Shown piece by piece: positions 44,801 to 59,750 of a stretch of 64,000 bases of DNA. The notes beneath the pieces were generated by a model that worked only from the letters and a program-made list of their open reading frames with translations, searched no databases and was not told where the DNA came from. Numbering within the stretch: the stretch's first letter is position 1; each line of letters begins with the position of its first letter. A program made the position numbers and the translations under genes. Origin of the DNA: Rhea pennata (taxonomy: Eukaryota; Chordata; Aves; Rheiformes; Rheidae); NCBI RefSeq assembly GCF_028389875.1, contig NC_084687.1:4934157-4998156 (forward strand), read 5' to 3'.

Positions 44801-47800
44801 CATTCACCTCCACCACCTGTTGGGGCTGCCCGCATCCTTCCAACATGTCCTGGCTTGGGCTGACACAGTCACTCACCTGACATGAACCTGAGCTCCCGGC
44901 GAGGCCTCAGCTGCCCAAAAAGGGAATGAACTGACTTGAAATGGGGACAGCCTGCTCCAATCCATAGCGGATTTGTAGCGTCCCCTCCACCAAGATTAGC
45001 TGAATTTTGCTGCTCAGATCCCCACCACGAGAAGGGCTGAGCTTCACCTTATTCTAGCTCTGGCTTAAAATGCAGGCCTCCATCCCGCAGACCTCCTCTG
45101 CTCACAGGGGCTGATCCAGATGATTGCTTGCTGACGGATCCAGATCCAAAAGTAGCCATGTGGCTGGTCCCAGCACAGACACTCTCCCAAAATCTCCTGC
45201 TAGCAAACCTCAGATTTCAGGAAAGGCTTTACCTGGGAACCAGGGCTGTCTCCCCCAAGCCCGTACGAGCAAGACTTAGAGATGGGTGGGCAGTGGATGC
45301 CCAAGCGAGAGCCTGGCTCTTTGGGATCCCTCTGCCTTTACCTGGGGTTGGATACCTTTGGGCTGAGATCCATCTTCACGAGGGCGAGGTATTTGTGCAG
45401 TTTCTGCCACAGGATGGGCTTGGGGATGCTGCCGTTGGCATGGATGGCGTGCACCCGGGCCATCTCCTGGGCCACCAGCCTGCAACAGGCCACAGAAGTG
45501 CAGGTGAGAGGTGGCCGGGCGCCAAGACCCCCAAAAGCAGCACCCCTTAAAAATAGGTTTGAGACCTCTCAAAAGAGGCTCCTCCAAAGCAGTGTTTAAA
45601 AATTCAGGGTCAAGACAGCTAAAACTTCTCTCTGTAGCATTTTTAGCTGCATATCTTTGAAAATTTTCAGGGTACTGCTTCGGTCAACAACAGCATTCAC
45701 CTTTCCAGGGCAAATTTAGATAAAAGTTGACATTCTTGTGCAATCTCTTCATTCAGCAAAACACAGCAAAAAACCTGCTGCAACCTCGGCATCACCTGGG
45801 AATTTAGCCTGTTTATCCCTCAGCACCCATCCAGACTTGTGTATGCAAACGATACCAGAGAAACCGAGATAAAAGTGCCCCAAAAGTAGTTGGAGCAATT
45901 GCAGGGAGGATGAGAGCAGCCCAGAAACACAGACAAACCCCTCATCCCGCCCTCGAGACGCACCGTCTCCCCTCTCACGTCTCCGACCCACGGCAGCGCT
46001 CCCCTCCCCCCAGGCCCCCCACCTGAATATGCAGGGGTCCCGCACGTGGTCCGGTCCCAGGGCGATGCCCGGCATGAACTCGTAGCACAGGCCGTTCTGG
46101 AAGGCGCAGTAGAGGTCGGGGGCACAGCCGTGGGCTTGCAGCACCTGGAAGTTTTTCAGCTCCGTCTCCCGGTCCACGAAAAGCTCCGTCTTCCTGCCAT
46201 AGACGCGCACCAGCACCGCGTCTGCCATGCCCTCGTCCGTGTAGCAGGCCACCAGCTTGTTGGTGATGCCATCGGTGAAAAGCTGGAGGAGAAGACGAGT
46301 GTGTGTGTGTGGAGGGGGTGGGATGGTGGTGCGGTCACCGGGCATGGGGCAAAGGCTGCCCCAAGTCCCCCGAGCCCGTGTTAACGCTCGGGGCCCCGCA
46401 GGTGGAGAGGTGCTGTGATCCGCGTTCCAGCGGGCACACGGGACCCTGTTCAAAGATTTTTCCTCCAGGTCACTACCGATACCTTTACGTCCCTGCCGCG
46501 CAGCTGGGCATGAGGCTTCCCTGCGGTGCAAACGGCTGCCCAGGGCGATAACAGGCAGCGGGTGAATAACCCAAACACTTCAGTCCCGTTTTTTCCCAGG
46601 CAGAGCCTCCCGTGCAACAGGCTTGAGGTGCAGCTACAGGAGAGGCTTGCGCGAGCACGAAGCTGCAGCACCCACAGCAGCTGGGGGAAGCGCCTGTGGC
46701 GGGTGAGTTTGGGAGGCCTCGAGGTTCACCTGCAAACCTGGGCTCCGCACGGGGCCACACAGGTGAAGCCTGAGCTTGGCAAAGCCCAGCATGGTTGGGG
46801 TGGAAATCTACCACTGTTTTTCACCTGGGAGCTCAGGAATAGCTAGAGGTACTGCACGCACACTTGGCGTCCGAGCCGCCCTGGGAATCGGTCCCAAAAA
46901 TCAGTGCAATTCACTTGGCGCAAAACAAACCCCGGTAAACAAGGCAGAGCAAACACCACCAGCCCATCTCCTCCTCCTGATCCTCCCCGCGGGGCTGGGC
47001 TGCGCGGGAGTCACTGATAGGCAGAGACGTCGCTGCTGGGGACGTCTCTTGTCACTGCTCTGATGGCTCCTCACAGATGGAAAGCGAGTTCTGTTCTCGC
47101 GCCGCCCTGGCTTGGCCGGCTGCCCACGCACATGGAGCGCCCGCGGCCGGCATCGCCTCCCGCGCCGGGGGAGCCCGGGCCGCGGTCCCCTCCCTGCCCC
47201 ACGCACGGCATGGGGCGGCCGCGATCGCCTCCAGCGTGCTGCGAGATCTGGGCTCCCGTCGCCCAGCGGGGCGCGCGGGAGACCCCTGCCCAGCCGCGGG
47301 CGGGATGCTCGGCAGCGCCGCTGAGCCCGCCGCGGGTCCCGCGCGAGACGGGGCCGGCCGAGGGCCGCGGCCGGGCATCGCCGTGCCCCGCGGAGCCTCC
47401 TCCGCTCACGTTGCTTCTTCCCCCCTTTCAGTTCCGCAAGACGGAGCGGGAGGGGAGCGACGGCTCGTGCTACGGGTGCTCGGGGTGGAACGCACGCCGT
47501 CTAATTTTAGACAACTCACTCAGCAACTCACACTCCTATATAGGCCTATATATAGGGCTCCCTATGTAGCCTCCAGAGGGAATCTCAAAGCACTGGAATT
47601 AGACACCTAAAGTTACACGGCACAAATGCCCCTCGCTGCGCAGCTGCGTGGTGCTGGCTCTCGGGGCGGGCAGCGGCCGGGGCTGCAGCCCAGCCGTGGG
47701 CGCCGGCCCCTCGGGCTTGCACGAGGCTGCTGCTGTCTCACCTGGAGCTGCGCAAACTGAAGCGACTCCTCCTGTGTCAGATAACTTGGGTTTCTGCCAT

Positions 47801-50800
47801 GCTTCGCTCTCCCCTCTCCTTGTCCTGCCAGACCCAAGAGAGCAGAAATCTGGCAGACAAAAGCTGCCACGGCCCATCAGGGTGAAAGAAGCGGCAGCCC
47901 TGAGTCAATCCCCTCTGCGAGCTGCCCGCAGCGGTGCCGTCAGCTGCAGGTGAGCAGGGATGGCTCCACGCTGAGATGCTCAGCTCTGCCTCAGATGCTG
48001 AGTCCTCACGCTGCTTTGTTTTGTTCCTCAACAGCCCAATGAGCCCTTTCCAGAGGGTTTAATGGGATTACAGAGCCTTATCCCCCTTGAACACCATGCC
48101 ATTAATTTTGGAGACTTGCACGTTGTTTGTCAGTGCATGCACGCATAGGCTCTCTTGGTTTGGAGACGGCAGCTCCTCCAGCTCCCAGCAACAAGCACAG
48201 ATGCTCAGGAGATGCCCAGAGTTGTTCCTTGTGGATCTCATGCACTGAAGGTCCCAGTCCTCCCCTGGTGTTGCTGCACTACAACAGTGGGGAGGAAGCA
48301 AGTGCAGCTCTGCACAAGGCACAAGGAAATCAAGGAGCCTTGCAGCAATTAAACGAGGGGAGAGACCCGAGCGCTGCGCAAAGGCAGGGAAGAGAAGCGG
48401 CTCTGCCCCGTGGTGCTGCACCACGGCCAAGGCAGCGGGGCTTGCTGTGGGCTCTGTGGGTCAGACACACACCGTGGGCCCGTCACAGCTCCCCTCCTCC
48501 TCCGGCTCCCGCAGAGCTGTCCCCGGCGCAGCCCCGCGGCACGCTGCCACGCTTGCTGCCTCCCCTGCGCGCAGACACGCACCCGGCCCACGCAGGCACT
48601 CCCACCTCCGCTTCGCGGCACGGGGGGCTCCAGCACACCTCCCCGGAGGGCAGCCAGGGGACTATCTCAGCAGGGCACCAGGTTGCCAAAGTTGGACTAT
48701 ACAAGTCCTGGAAGGCAGAGCAGGGCCCTCCGCCACGCCGCAGTCCTCGCAGCGGCTTGGCTCCACGTCCCTGCTGCTCTTCTTATCACGGGATGAGCAA
48801 TGGAGGAGTGCGTGCTTCTCCGATAGTGCGGCTGGCTGACTCACCGACAAACGCCTGTGTCTTTTCTGTGCAGAGATGCTTCTGCCCAGGGATAGAGTCT
48901 AAGGGATGAGGAGCCAGAGCCCTGGAAAGGGGCATAACCTAGAGCAAAAGCATCTTCTCCCACCAGGGGCTGAACATCGCAGTGACTGGAGGGCAGGTGG
49001 AGGGGGCATACAGACCCTTTTTCCCTGCCTTTTGCACCCTGCCCCAATCCCTGGGAGATTTTTACATGCCATGAGCGCAGCCTGGTACAGTCACACCAAG
49101 CAGCTGTGCACTGACACCGTGCAGCTAGGTGGTGTGAACTGGGCGCCGCTCCAGGGAGTGGAGGAAAGCTAACAGGAACGCTAATGGGAACCAGCTGAGA
49201 ACCGGTGCACAGCTCCAGTCCTTTCCCAAGAAGCTCTTGCAATAGCAGTTAAGGGAAATGCAACTTGAGTTTTTTCCCTAACTCCCAAGTTTTTTTTTTT
49301 ATTATTTTTTTTTTATTAAAAACATATACATACATGCAAGCTGCTGCTGAACACTGACTCCCCTCCAGCGCCTGGAGAGGACCTGGATACCAGAAAGTTG
49401 GGGTCTTTTATGAACATGAGTCTCTAATGCTACCAGAATCGGTGAGGCATGCTGTCCCCCCTGCTGTGCTAGGTGCTGTACAAACACGGAGCCCAAGACA
49501 TTTCCTGCCCTTAAAACTTTGCAGTCTGAGGAACTCTTAACTCAGAGCTTCCTGTCTATTACCATCTGCCCTTTCATATATATTTTCCTGCAGCTTCTTG
49601 TATTTAATTACACTTAGCTATTAATACATTTTTAATGACACGCCAGGCACACGGGAAGCATGTGCCTTTAGAGGACATACATACACACGTACATGCATTT
49701 GAGCGCATCTAGCTCCGGGGCTTCTCCGCTCCTGTGCCCACTGCCAGGAGCCCAAAGACACAAACCCCATCAGCCTCATGCTTCCAGCCCAGACGTGGTA
49801 CCCAGAGGCAGAGGAGAGAAGGGTGAAACAGTCAGGATGCCAGTGCCACACTAGCAAGCCCCGTGCGGACCCGCTGTCTGTGCCAGCCCATCTCTCCCAG
49901 CCGCTGCAGCGAACCCCTGCCAGCCTGTGACAACTGAGCCCTGCTCGGGAGCCTGGCGCTGAATCCCAGCTCCCATTCCAACTTGAACATCCAGAGCAAT
50001 GGTCCCAGCAAAGGTGCGAGCCCCACTCAGTTACCTGCTGCAGTGATGGCACTCGGCAGCCCCACTGTGCAGCACGGGGTACAGGGGTGCAGCACCAACA
50101 GGGCCAGTTCCAGGGGAACACAGTGCACAGGCTGCCGCCCTCCTGCCTTCGCCAACCTCAGCAGCCCTGAGGGACCCTGGGGACATGCTTGCACCCGCAG
50201 TCACCATTCAGCATCCCCCCCCCCCCAAAGGGGTCTCCAAAGCCTGCTGGGGGTGGAGACCTTCGCATACCTGATCAGCCCCAGCCAGACTCCCAGAATG
50301 GGGGCAGGATGCTATACACTCCTTGGCAGGCTCTGTAGTCCCCCTAAGATGGGTCCTATAGCAGCCCTCAGGCAGGACCTACTGCCCTGCCAGGTGGACC
50401 TTATTGCCACCCCAGAACGGGTCCTATAGGGTCCCCCAGAGTGGACGCTATAGCCACCCTCAAGGATGGACTCTAGAGCCCCCTCAGGCAGGACTTATAC
50501 CCCCCCCCGGGTGGGCCCTACAGCGGCCACCAAGCGGGCCCCGGAGCCCCCTCGGGTGCCCCACAGCCGGCGGGAGGGCTCGCCGGCGGGATGCAGCGGC
50601 CGGTGCCCGGGAGCCCCGGGCAGGCTCCCCAGCGCTGCCCCCCCCCCCCCCCCCCCCGCGGCGGGCTGTACCTTGGTCTTCACCCGCGCCGTCTCCCAGG
50701 CGGGTCTCAGCTCCCGCATGAGCCGCAGCGCCCCGGGCAGCACGTCGCCCTCGTCCACCGCAATGCCGAGGTGGAGCACGGCGGGGGCCCCGCCGCCGCC

Positions 50801-50860
50801 GCCGCCGCGCAGCGCCTCCGCCGCCGGGCAGTCGGGGCAGCGGCCGGGCGGCACGGCCAT
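41783..50860 (-). CDS. ETNK2: ETNK2, ethanolamine kinase 2 (8 coding exons)
   Basis: A cytosolic kinase that phosphorylates ethanolamine with ATP, the first step of the CDP-ethanolamine (Kennedy) route to phosphatidylethanolamine. Join on the minus strand: 50860-50672, 46282-46023, 45479-45342, 44239-44097, 43955-43872, 43410-43235, 42285-42212, 41855-41783. From Met at 50,860 the protein is 378 residues (human 386); an upstream ATG at 50,956 would give 410. I prefer 50,860: it starts MAVPPGRCPDC, like the MAVPP start and CPxC of mammalian ETNK2, and has G at -3 and +4. Catalytic CHNDLLCKNIIY and the metal/choline-kinase motif FIDYEYTGYNYQAFDIGNHF are intact. ETNK1 and choline kinases are less likely because of the order of neighbours and the ASHF...WGLIQ region. 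Confidence 0.94.
42212..42285 (-). CDS. ETNK2: ETNK2 coding exon 7
   Basis: It encodes ASHFLWACWGLIQDKYSTID and FNFL. 74 nt; donor GTGAGT. Confidence 0.94.
43235..43410 (-). CDS. ETNK2: ETNK2 coding exon 6
   Basis: It encodes VKEVDYRLYPSKEIQLQWLR, then a linker QEDQGGRGAVVSEKELEA, a few residues longer than in human, and YVQVNKFAL. 176 nt; donor GTGAGT. Confidence 0.93.
43872..43955 (-). CDS. ETNK2: ETNK2 coding exon 5 (choline-kinase motif)
   Basis: It encodes HVRFIDYEYTGYNYQAFDIG and NHFNEFAG, the conserved metal-binding Asp and family signature. 84 nt. Confidence 0.95.
44097..44239 (-). CDS. ETNK2: ETNK2 coding exon 4 (catalytic loop)
   Basis: It encodes LEVLEHELAWMKETLSQLGS and PVVLCHNDLLCKNIIYNGTE, with the HxDxxxxN catalytic motif. 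143 nt. Confidence 0.95.
45342..45479 (-). CDS. ETNK2: ETNK2 coding exon 3
   Basis: It encodes LVAQEMARVHAIHANGSIPK and PILWQKLHKYLALVKM. Of two donors, the CCCCAG/GTAAAG one is chosen: it keeps the next exon in frame (VSNPSLHLD, like human NPSLSAD), whereas GTATCC 14 bases earlier would not. Confidence 0.92.
46023..46282 (-). CDS. ETNK2: ETNK2 coding exon 2
   Basis: It encodes LFTDGITNKLVACYTDEGMA, LVRVYGRKTELFVDRE and FQNGLCYEFMPGIALGPDHV, the ATP-binding N-lobe. 260 nt; donor GTGGGG. Confidence 0.94.
46283..50671 (-). other. ETNK2: ETNK2 intron 1
   Basis: A 4.4-kb intron. It holds a CpG-rich patch at about 47,100-47,450, a 16-bp TA-rich palindrome at 47,537-47,552 and A/T homopolymers near 49,290-49,320. 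No supported exon on either strand. Confidence 0.65.
50638..50657 (-). repeat. Homopolymer G20 on the ETNK2 transcript strand
   Basis: Twenty C on the plus strand, reading as G20 about 14 nt after the exon 1 donor. It is likely length-variable and a sequencing-error hotspot. Confidence 0.9.
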
Positions 50861-50956
50861 GCCCAGCTCGGCGCGCCCCGCGCCGCGGCCCATGTGCCGG
50901 GGGCTGCCGCGGGGCCGGCGGGCGCGGGGAGGAGCCGGCCGCCGCTGCGAAGCCAT
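50672..50956 (-). CDS. ETNK2: ETNK2 coding exon 1
   Basis: The open frame runs from ATG at 50,956; in-frame ATGs also lie at 50,893 and 50,860, the last best supported. It encodes LHLGIAVDEGDVLPGALRLM and ends RVKTK before donor GTACAG. The first ATG has C at -3 and overlaps a TGAGTCA (AP-1) word. Confidence 0.85.
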
Positions 50957-51052
50957 GAGTCACGGGCCCTCCCCCCGCCCGCCCCCCGCGGCAGCGCGCC
51001 CGCCCGCCGCCCGCATTGTGAGCGCGGCGGGGCCGCGGCCACCGCGCCGGGG

Positions 51053-51575
51053 GGGGCAGCGGGGCAGCGCACCGGCCCCCCACCGAGGGGGGGGCGTGGA
51101 GCGGAGCAGCGCACCAGCCCCCGCACGAAAGGGAGGAGCGGGGCAGCGCACCGGCCCCCCACCGCGGGGAGGGGGCAACGGGGCAGCGCACTGGCCCCCC
51201 ACCGAGGGGGGGGGCGTGGAGCGGAGCAGCGCACCGGCCCCCGCACGAAGCGGAGGAGCGGGGCAGCGCACCGGCCCCCCACCGCGGGGAGGGGGCAACG
51301 GGGCAGCGCACCGGCCCCCCACCGAGGGGGGGGCGTGGAGCGGAGCAGCGCACCGGCCCCCGCACGAAAGGGAGGAGCGGGGCAGCGCACCGGCCCCCGC
51401 GCCCGAGAACGCCTCGGCTCCGGCACCGCGGGGAACGGTGCAGCGCACCGGCCCCCGACCCGGGGATGGGGGTGGGGGGAAGAGGAGCGGAGCGGGGCAG
51501 CGCACCGGCCCCCAACCCGGGGGGGGGGGGGGGGACAAGGGGAGAGCGGGACAGCGCACCGGCCCCCGCGGCGGG
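51053..51575. repeat. GC-rich higher-order tandem array
   Basis: Twelve copies of the core CAGCGCACCGGCCCC (with small variants) start near 51,065, 51,107, 51,144, 51,184, 51,227, 51,264, 51,304, 51,346, 51,383, 51,441, 51,498 and 51,552. The first nine form three repeats of a 119-120-bp unit made of three subunits of about 40 bp; the last three are spaced more widely and have diverged. The array lies within about 100-600 bp upstream of the ETNK2 start codons. Confidence 0.93.
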
Positions 51576-51824
51576 GAGCGCGTCGGCTCCGGCCCCGCGG
51601 AGCGACCCCCGGGCGCGCCGGGCCCCGCCGCGCCGCGCACCGAGGCCCCGCCGGGCGCGCGCTCCCCCCGCGCCCCCCCGGGGCCGGGACGTCGCGCCCG
51701 GAGGCGGCCTGGCAGGAGCCTGGCTCCGGCAGGGACGCGTCTCCTCCGGCGGAGATGGCCCTGCCCCGAGGCCCGGCGCCTTCTCACACACGCCGTAGCG
51801 ATGGGGTTTGCCGGCGGGGTGGAG

Positions 51825-52440
51825 AGAGGTCTGATAATTAAAGACAGAGCATTACTCGCCCTTTGGGCCAGTCCCCCCCACCCCCCCAGCCTGGCTTCAT
51901 TATCAGAGGAAATAAGAACTGCACATGGCTTGGAGCGAAAAATGCCCCCTCCAAAGTTTACAGCTGGCTGCAGCTGAAACCAGCTAAATGGACCGTGGAG
52001 ACTTGGGGAAAATCGTTTAAGGAAGGGGAAAAAATAAAGCAATCAGTTCCTTGGGTTTCTATATATAGAACAAGCTCTGTCAGTTTTAATAAGATGGTCA
52101 TAATTGCTCCGGCCGCTTTGCTGGGCTGAGGGTGGCCTAATTGCTTGGCCATAACGATCAGAAGTGTTAATACGGGGCAGTTGCAGGTTAGCAGTGCCTT
52201 GCAGCCAGAACTGCGCAGCAGGAACCGGGAAATGGCCCTGGCAAAGGCCATTAGAGGTGTTAATAGGCTGGCTTAAGGGGCCCAAGCACAGCACCGCAGC
52301 AGCCCAGGCGTTTCTTGTTCCTACTGCTCACGACTGTGCTGAATGGGAATAGAATTGGATCCAAGAAACATCCTATTTTAGGCCACTCTGACCATTTTCC
52401 AGCTAAGAGCTATAGCCAGAAGCCATTATGTTTTTTTTTC
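51825..52440. promoter_or_regulatory. AT-richer block with GATA and HNF1-like motifs, candidate enhancer
   Basis: An inverted pair, CTGATAAT (51,831) and ATTATCAG (51,899), gives two GATA-type sites. GTTAAT HNF1-type half-sites lie at 52,166 and 52,259. The block stands between the ETNK2 promoter and the REN 3' end and could serve ETNK2. Function is inference. Confidence 0.35.
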
Positions 52441-54560
52441 TTAAGTCACCCGTGTGCTTTTGTAAGCTCAGATCCACTCGTGTCTTCTCCAGACCAGAGC
52501 CTTTGCAGCGTGGAGGAACAGGCAGAGAAGGCCCAGTTATTTTTAAGCAGAGAATTTCCCTGCTGTAGGAAGGAAATGCAGAAGCTTGCCAGTGTGTCTA
52601 TGCAGCCAAAAGGTTGCGCAGAGGCCGGGCTGCAGCTCAGAAGCTGCCTCGTGCGTGTGCCCCCTCGCTGGAGCTCCCCCCGCGGCTCGGCCTCCCTCCC
52701 GCGCGCGCCGCCTTCGGGGCCGCCGGTTCCCAGCCCCGAGGATTTCCTGTGCTCGCGAGCAGACGCGCGGTGGGTACGCAAGCGCGCGCAGGAAACGCTG
52801 GATGGAAGCGAGAGATGCGCTGACCTCTGGGGCCCCTTCCCTCCGCCACCAGGCCCCAAGCGGCGCTTGCAACGGCGCCTACATGCCGCTACCTGTTCTT
52901 GCTGCCGCCGCAGGAGCCGCAGATCGGTGTCTGCAGGCAGTGATTGAAACACCACCGTCGGGTGGCTGGAATGTGCCAGCCCTGGAAACCTGGGGTTGTG
53001 GGTGCTGACATTACGAGGTTCGAATGCTCCAGCTAGGCTCTACAGCCACAGAGGCTGCTGCCCTCCCACCGGGGACAAACATCCGCCTGGCCACATCCTC
53101 TCCGTGCGAGCCTGCGCTGCCGCTCTGCGTGCCAGGGAAGGGGACGAGGTGCCTCACGGGGAGGCAGGGCTGCGAGCGGGCGCCGAGGCTGATGCCTACC
53201 TGGCTGGAAAGGTCACACAGCAGCAGCCGTTTCTGTGCTTAAAGGAGCATCACGCTCCCAAAAAACCGTTGCAGCCTGCGAGTCATCTGGTGTCAGCCTG
53301 TGCTTCGGGCAGCACTGGGAATTCATCAGCAGTAGCTACCGGCGGCAGAAATGAGGGCAAGAAGCTTCTGCAAAGCGATTGCACTCAGATGGTGACTTGC
53401 TCCAGAAGCCTGAACGTGCTTTGCTTTGCAGGCACGTTTCCCAGGGCTCTGCTGTGGTCGTGAACCATGGCAGTAGCGTCACCTGAGCTGGTCAAACTGG
53501 AGGCGAGAGCACGCTGCAAACTGCTCGGCATGGTGGAGCTCTGGGATTAGCAGCAGACGCGCTGTAACTCGAACCACCGCGGCGCTCCCGCATAGCTCGA
53601 AACGTCAGCGGCCAGACCGAGCGCTCCCAGCTCCAGCACGCGCCTGCCTGCTGCGTGTCGCCACACGCGGGCAGCGCGGAGACAAACCACTGGCTGTTAG
53701 CTTGAGCCAACAGGGCAAGGAAAGCAAATCCAGGCAGTGGGGCAGCAAGAGCTGCCTTCCTGGTGGGGCAAAGTCAGCCACCCTTAAGTAGAGAGGCAGG
53801 CGCCTTCCCCTCCCCAAAGGGCCATAAAGCAGGTGCACAGCCGGGCCCCCCTGCCTGGGGGTAGGACTAGCAGGGGTAGCCCACGCAGAGCAGCTCCCCC
53901 ATTTGCCTCCTGGGGGAAAGCAGTTTGAGGCACAGATACTGCTTGCAAACCTTCACCTCCTGCAAAAACACTTGCTTGCTCTTTGAACTGGGACTTGACC
54001 TGGGGTATATACACGCTCCTCAGTGTGAATGCTGCCCAGAGTCTCTATCTGAGAGAGCTGAAGCGTAAATATTCCCTTTCCCAGGTCTGGGTGGTGCTGG
54101 GACCCTGCTTGCGAGCTGGCAGAGCCCAGCCCTGCTGCCCTGGCTGCCCCTGCATGCTCACCCGGGGTCTGCACTGGGGCCCAGGGCAGCAGGGCTGGCA
54201 CAGCAGCTTCCAGCAAGGGCAGGATGCGGATTAACCCGAGGCACCTGGAGCGGCCAGGGAGCATCCTTTACGGCTTCAGCTTAATCTCCTCCTGGCTCGT
54301 GCTGCAGGCTTCAGAGCAAGGTGCGGAGCACCAGTGGAGCTGGACGATGTTTTCCTTTGCCTTGAGGCGGGCTAGGAGCAGGCATGATGCTACCATGGCT
54401 CAGCCTGGGGTGGGAGCTTCTCTAGCCTCATTTGCCATCAAGCTCTTAGGGCTGATTGCATCTTCTAAAGAGGGGTGCAGCATGGACACAGAGGAAAGGA
54501 GGTTTATCATATCATCCAAACAGCCCCAATTTGCCTGCATGTAGAGGCACTGGCACTAGC
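52441..54560. other. Intergenic ETNK2-REN, nothing distinctive
   Basis: Unique sequence. No supported exon; the frames present match no family I know. Confidence 0.5.
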
Positions 54561-54625
54561 TGGGAGCATGTCTCACTTTTGTACAGGAACAATATAAAAG
54601 CAGCGTGTCTGCGACAGTGAATCCC

Positions 54626-54631
54626 AATAAA
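54626..54631 (+). terminator. Isolated AATAAA on the plus strand
   Basis: The hexamer lies in an AT-richer patch with T-rich sequence downstream. No plus-strand gene can be assigned to it. It may be chance or the end of an unannotated noncoding RNA. Confidence 0.2.
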
Positions 54632-54729
54632 GGAATACTTGTTTCCCAGTTCTCTCAAGAGTCTGTCCCATTTCTCCCTCCTCTGCAAGAACAAGCATCA
54701 ATTCAGCAGCCTGTTGCTTTGAGGTTTTG

Positions 54730-55201
54730 TTTAATGCAAAGTCACGGAGGGGAATAGGGTTAACACCAGCTCAAACTGTCATTAAACACAGCCAGATTAC
54801 TTTTTCTCCCACTCGGAGAGTAACGCGGACTGTGACAAATCATCACTCCTCAGTACATCTGCAACCTGCCAGCACCGCCGGCTTCTCCACGCGCTGGTTT
54901 TACTATTGCACCTCACCCTGAAATCTCCGGAGCTGCCACTCCACACACGTGATGCCGCTTCGACCTCCACGCTGAACGTGCTCGGTAGAAAAAGCATTTC
55001 AGGCTCCGCTCTCCCCGGAAGCAGAGACTCTCGCAAAGCGGAGCGGGGCTTTGGGAGCGGGAGAGGCTTTGCTTCAGTACAGAGAGGAGGCGGCTGCATT
55101 TTAAGGCAACGCCGTTCTCGTTCGCACTTCAAAATGCTCCTTCTCGGCGGTCCTCTCGCCTCCGAGCCGGCTGCCTCCCTCCGCCCCGTACCCCCTCGCC
55201 G
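54730..55201 (-). other. REN: Probable REN 3' UTR
   Basis: It extends from the REN stop to a variant signal ATTAAA (plus strand TTTAAT, 54,730-54,735). I saw no canonical AATAAA on the minus strand in between. The boundary is uncertain. Confidence 0.4.
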
Positions 55202-59454
<4,253 letters not shown>

Positions 59455-59522
59455 TGCAAGCTCTCCCCGGGCCACCTCCTCCTCCGACAGCAGAGTCCTT
59501 CGTGCCTCCAAGGGGAGGGCGC

Positions 59523-59529
59523 TTTTATA
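59523..59529 (-). promoter_or_regulatory. REN: REN TATA box (TATAAAA)
   Basis: A minus-strand TATAAAA predicts a transcription start near 59,498 and a 5' UTR of about 45 nt, matching the short leader of mammalian renin mRNAs. Confidence 0.8.
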
Positions 59530-59750
59530 GCCTGAGTTTCTGCATCTGAGTGGGTTTCTCCTCCCTATGGGCTGGGGGAGGGCTGGAGGCTGGGGAACGC
59601 ACCCCGTGCCAGTAGCCGGAGCGGCCTGGGCCAGCAAGCCCTGTGCAGGACAGCCGAGGAGCGCGGCTGGCACGGGGAGCTGCGAATAGCTCGGAGCCGC
59701 TCACCCACGCTCTTTGCAATTAGTAGCATTTCTGCGTGTCAGCACCAGGC

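Larger units (their letters stand above)
41856..46022 (-). other. ETNK2: ETNK2 introns 2-7
   Basis: The spaces between exons 2 and 8. The introns above 300 bp are 45,480-46,022, 44,240-45,341, 43,411-43,871, 42,286-43,234 and 41,856-42,211. I see no repeat or second gene in them. Confidence 0.65.
50560..51780 (-). promoter_or_regulatory. ETNK2: ETNK2 CpG-island promoter
   Basis: Very CpG-dense DNA covers exon 1 and about 0.8 kb upstream. No TATA box precedes the start codons, as expected of a CpG-island promoter. Much of the upstream half is the tandem array listed separately. Confidence 0.6.

Noticed and set aside
45356-45479. Earlier donor (GTATCC) for ETNK2 exon 3
   Set aside because: It would shift the frame of the catalytic exon. 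The donor at 45,341-45,340 keeps frame and restores the conserved NPSL segment.
47430-47569. Apparent plus-strand exon after a CCCCTTTCAG acceptor
   Set aside because: No upstream or downstream exons in frame, no family match, and it sits inside an ETNK2 intron.
50466-51977. Open frames of 350-500 codons on both strands
   Set aside because: They arise from the GC-rich tandem array and CpG island, are open in several registers at once, and resemble no protein family.
54224-54544. A 106-codon plus-strand frame followed by AATAAA at 54,626
   Set aside because: No recognisable domain, no promoter and no splice partners. I kept only the hexamer as a low-confidence entry.
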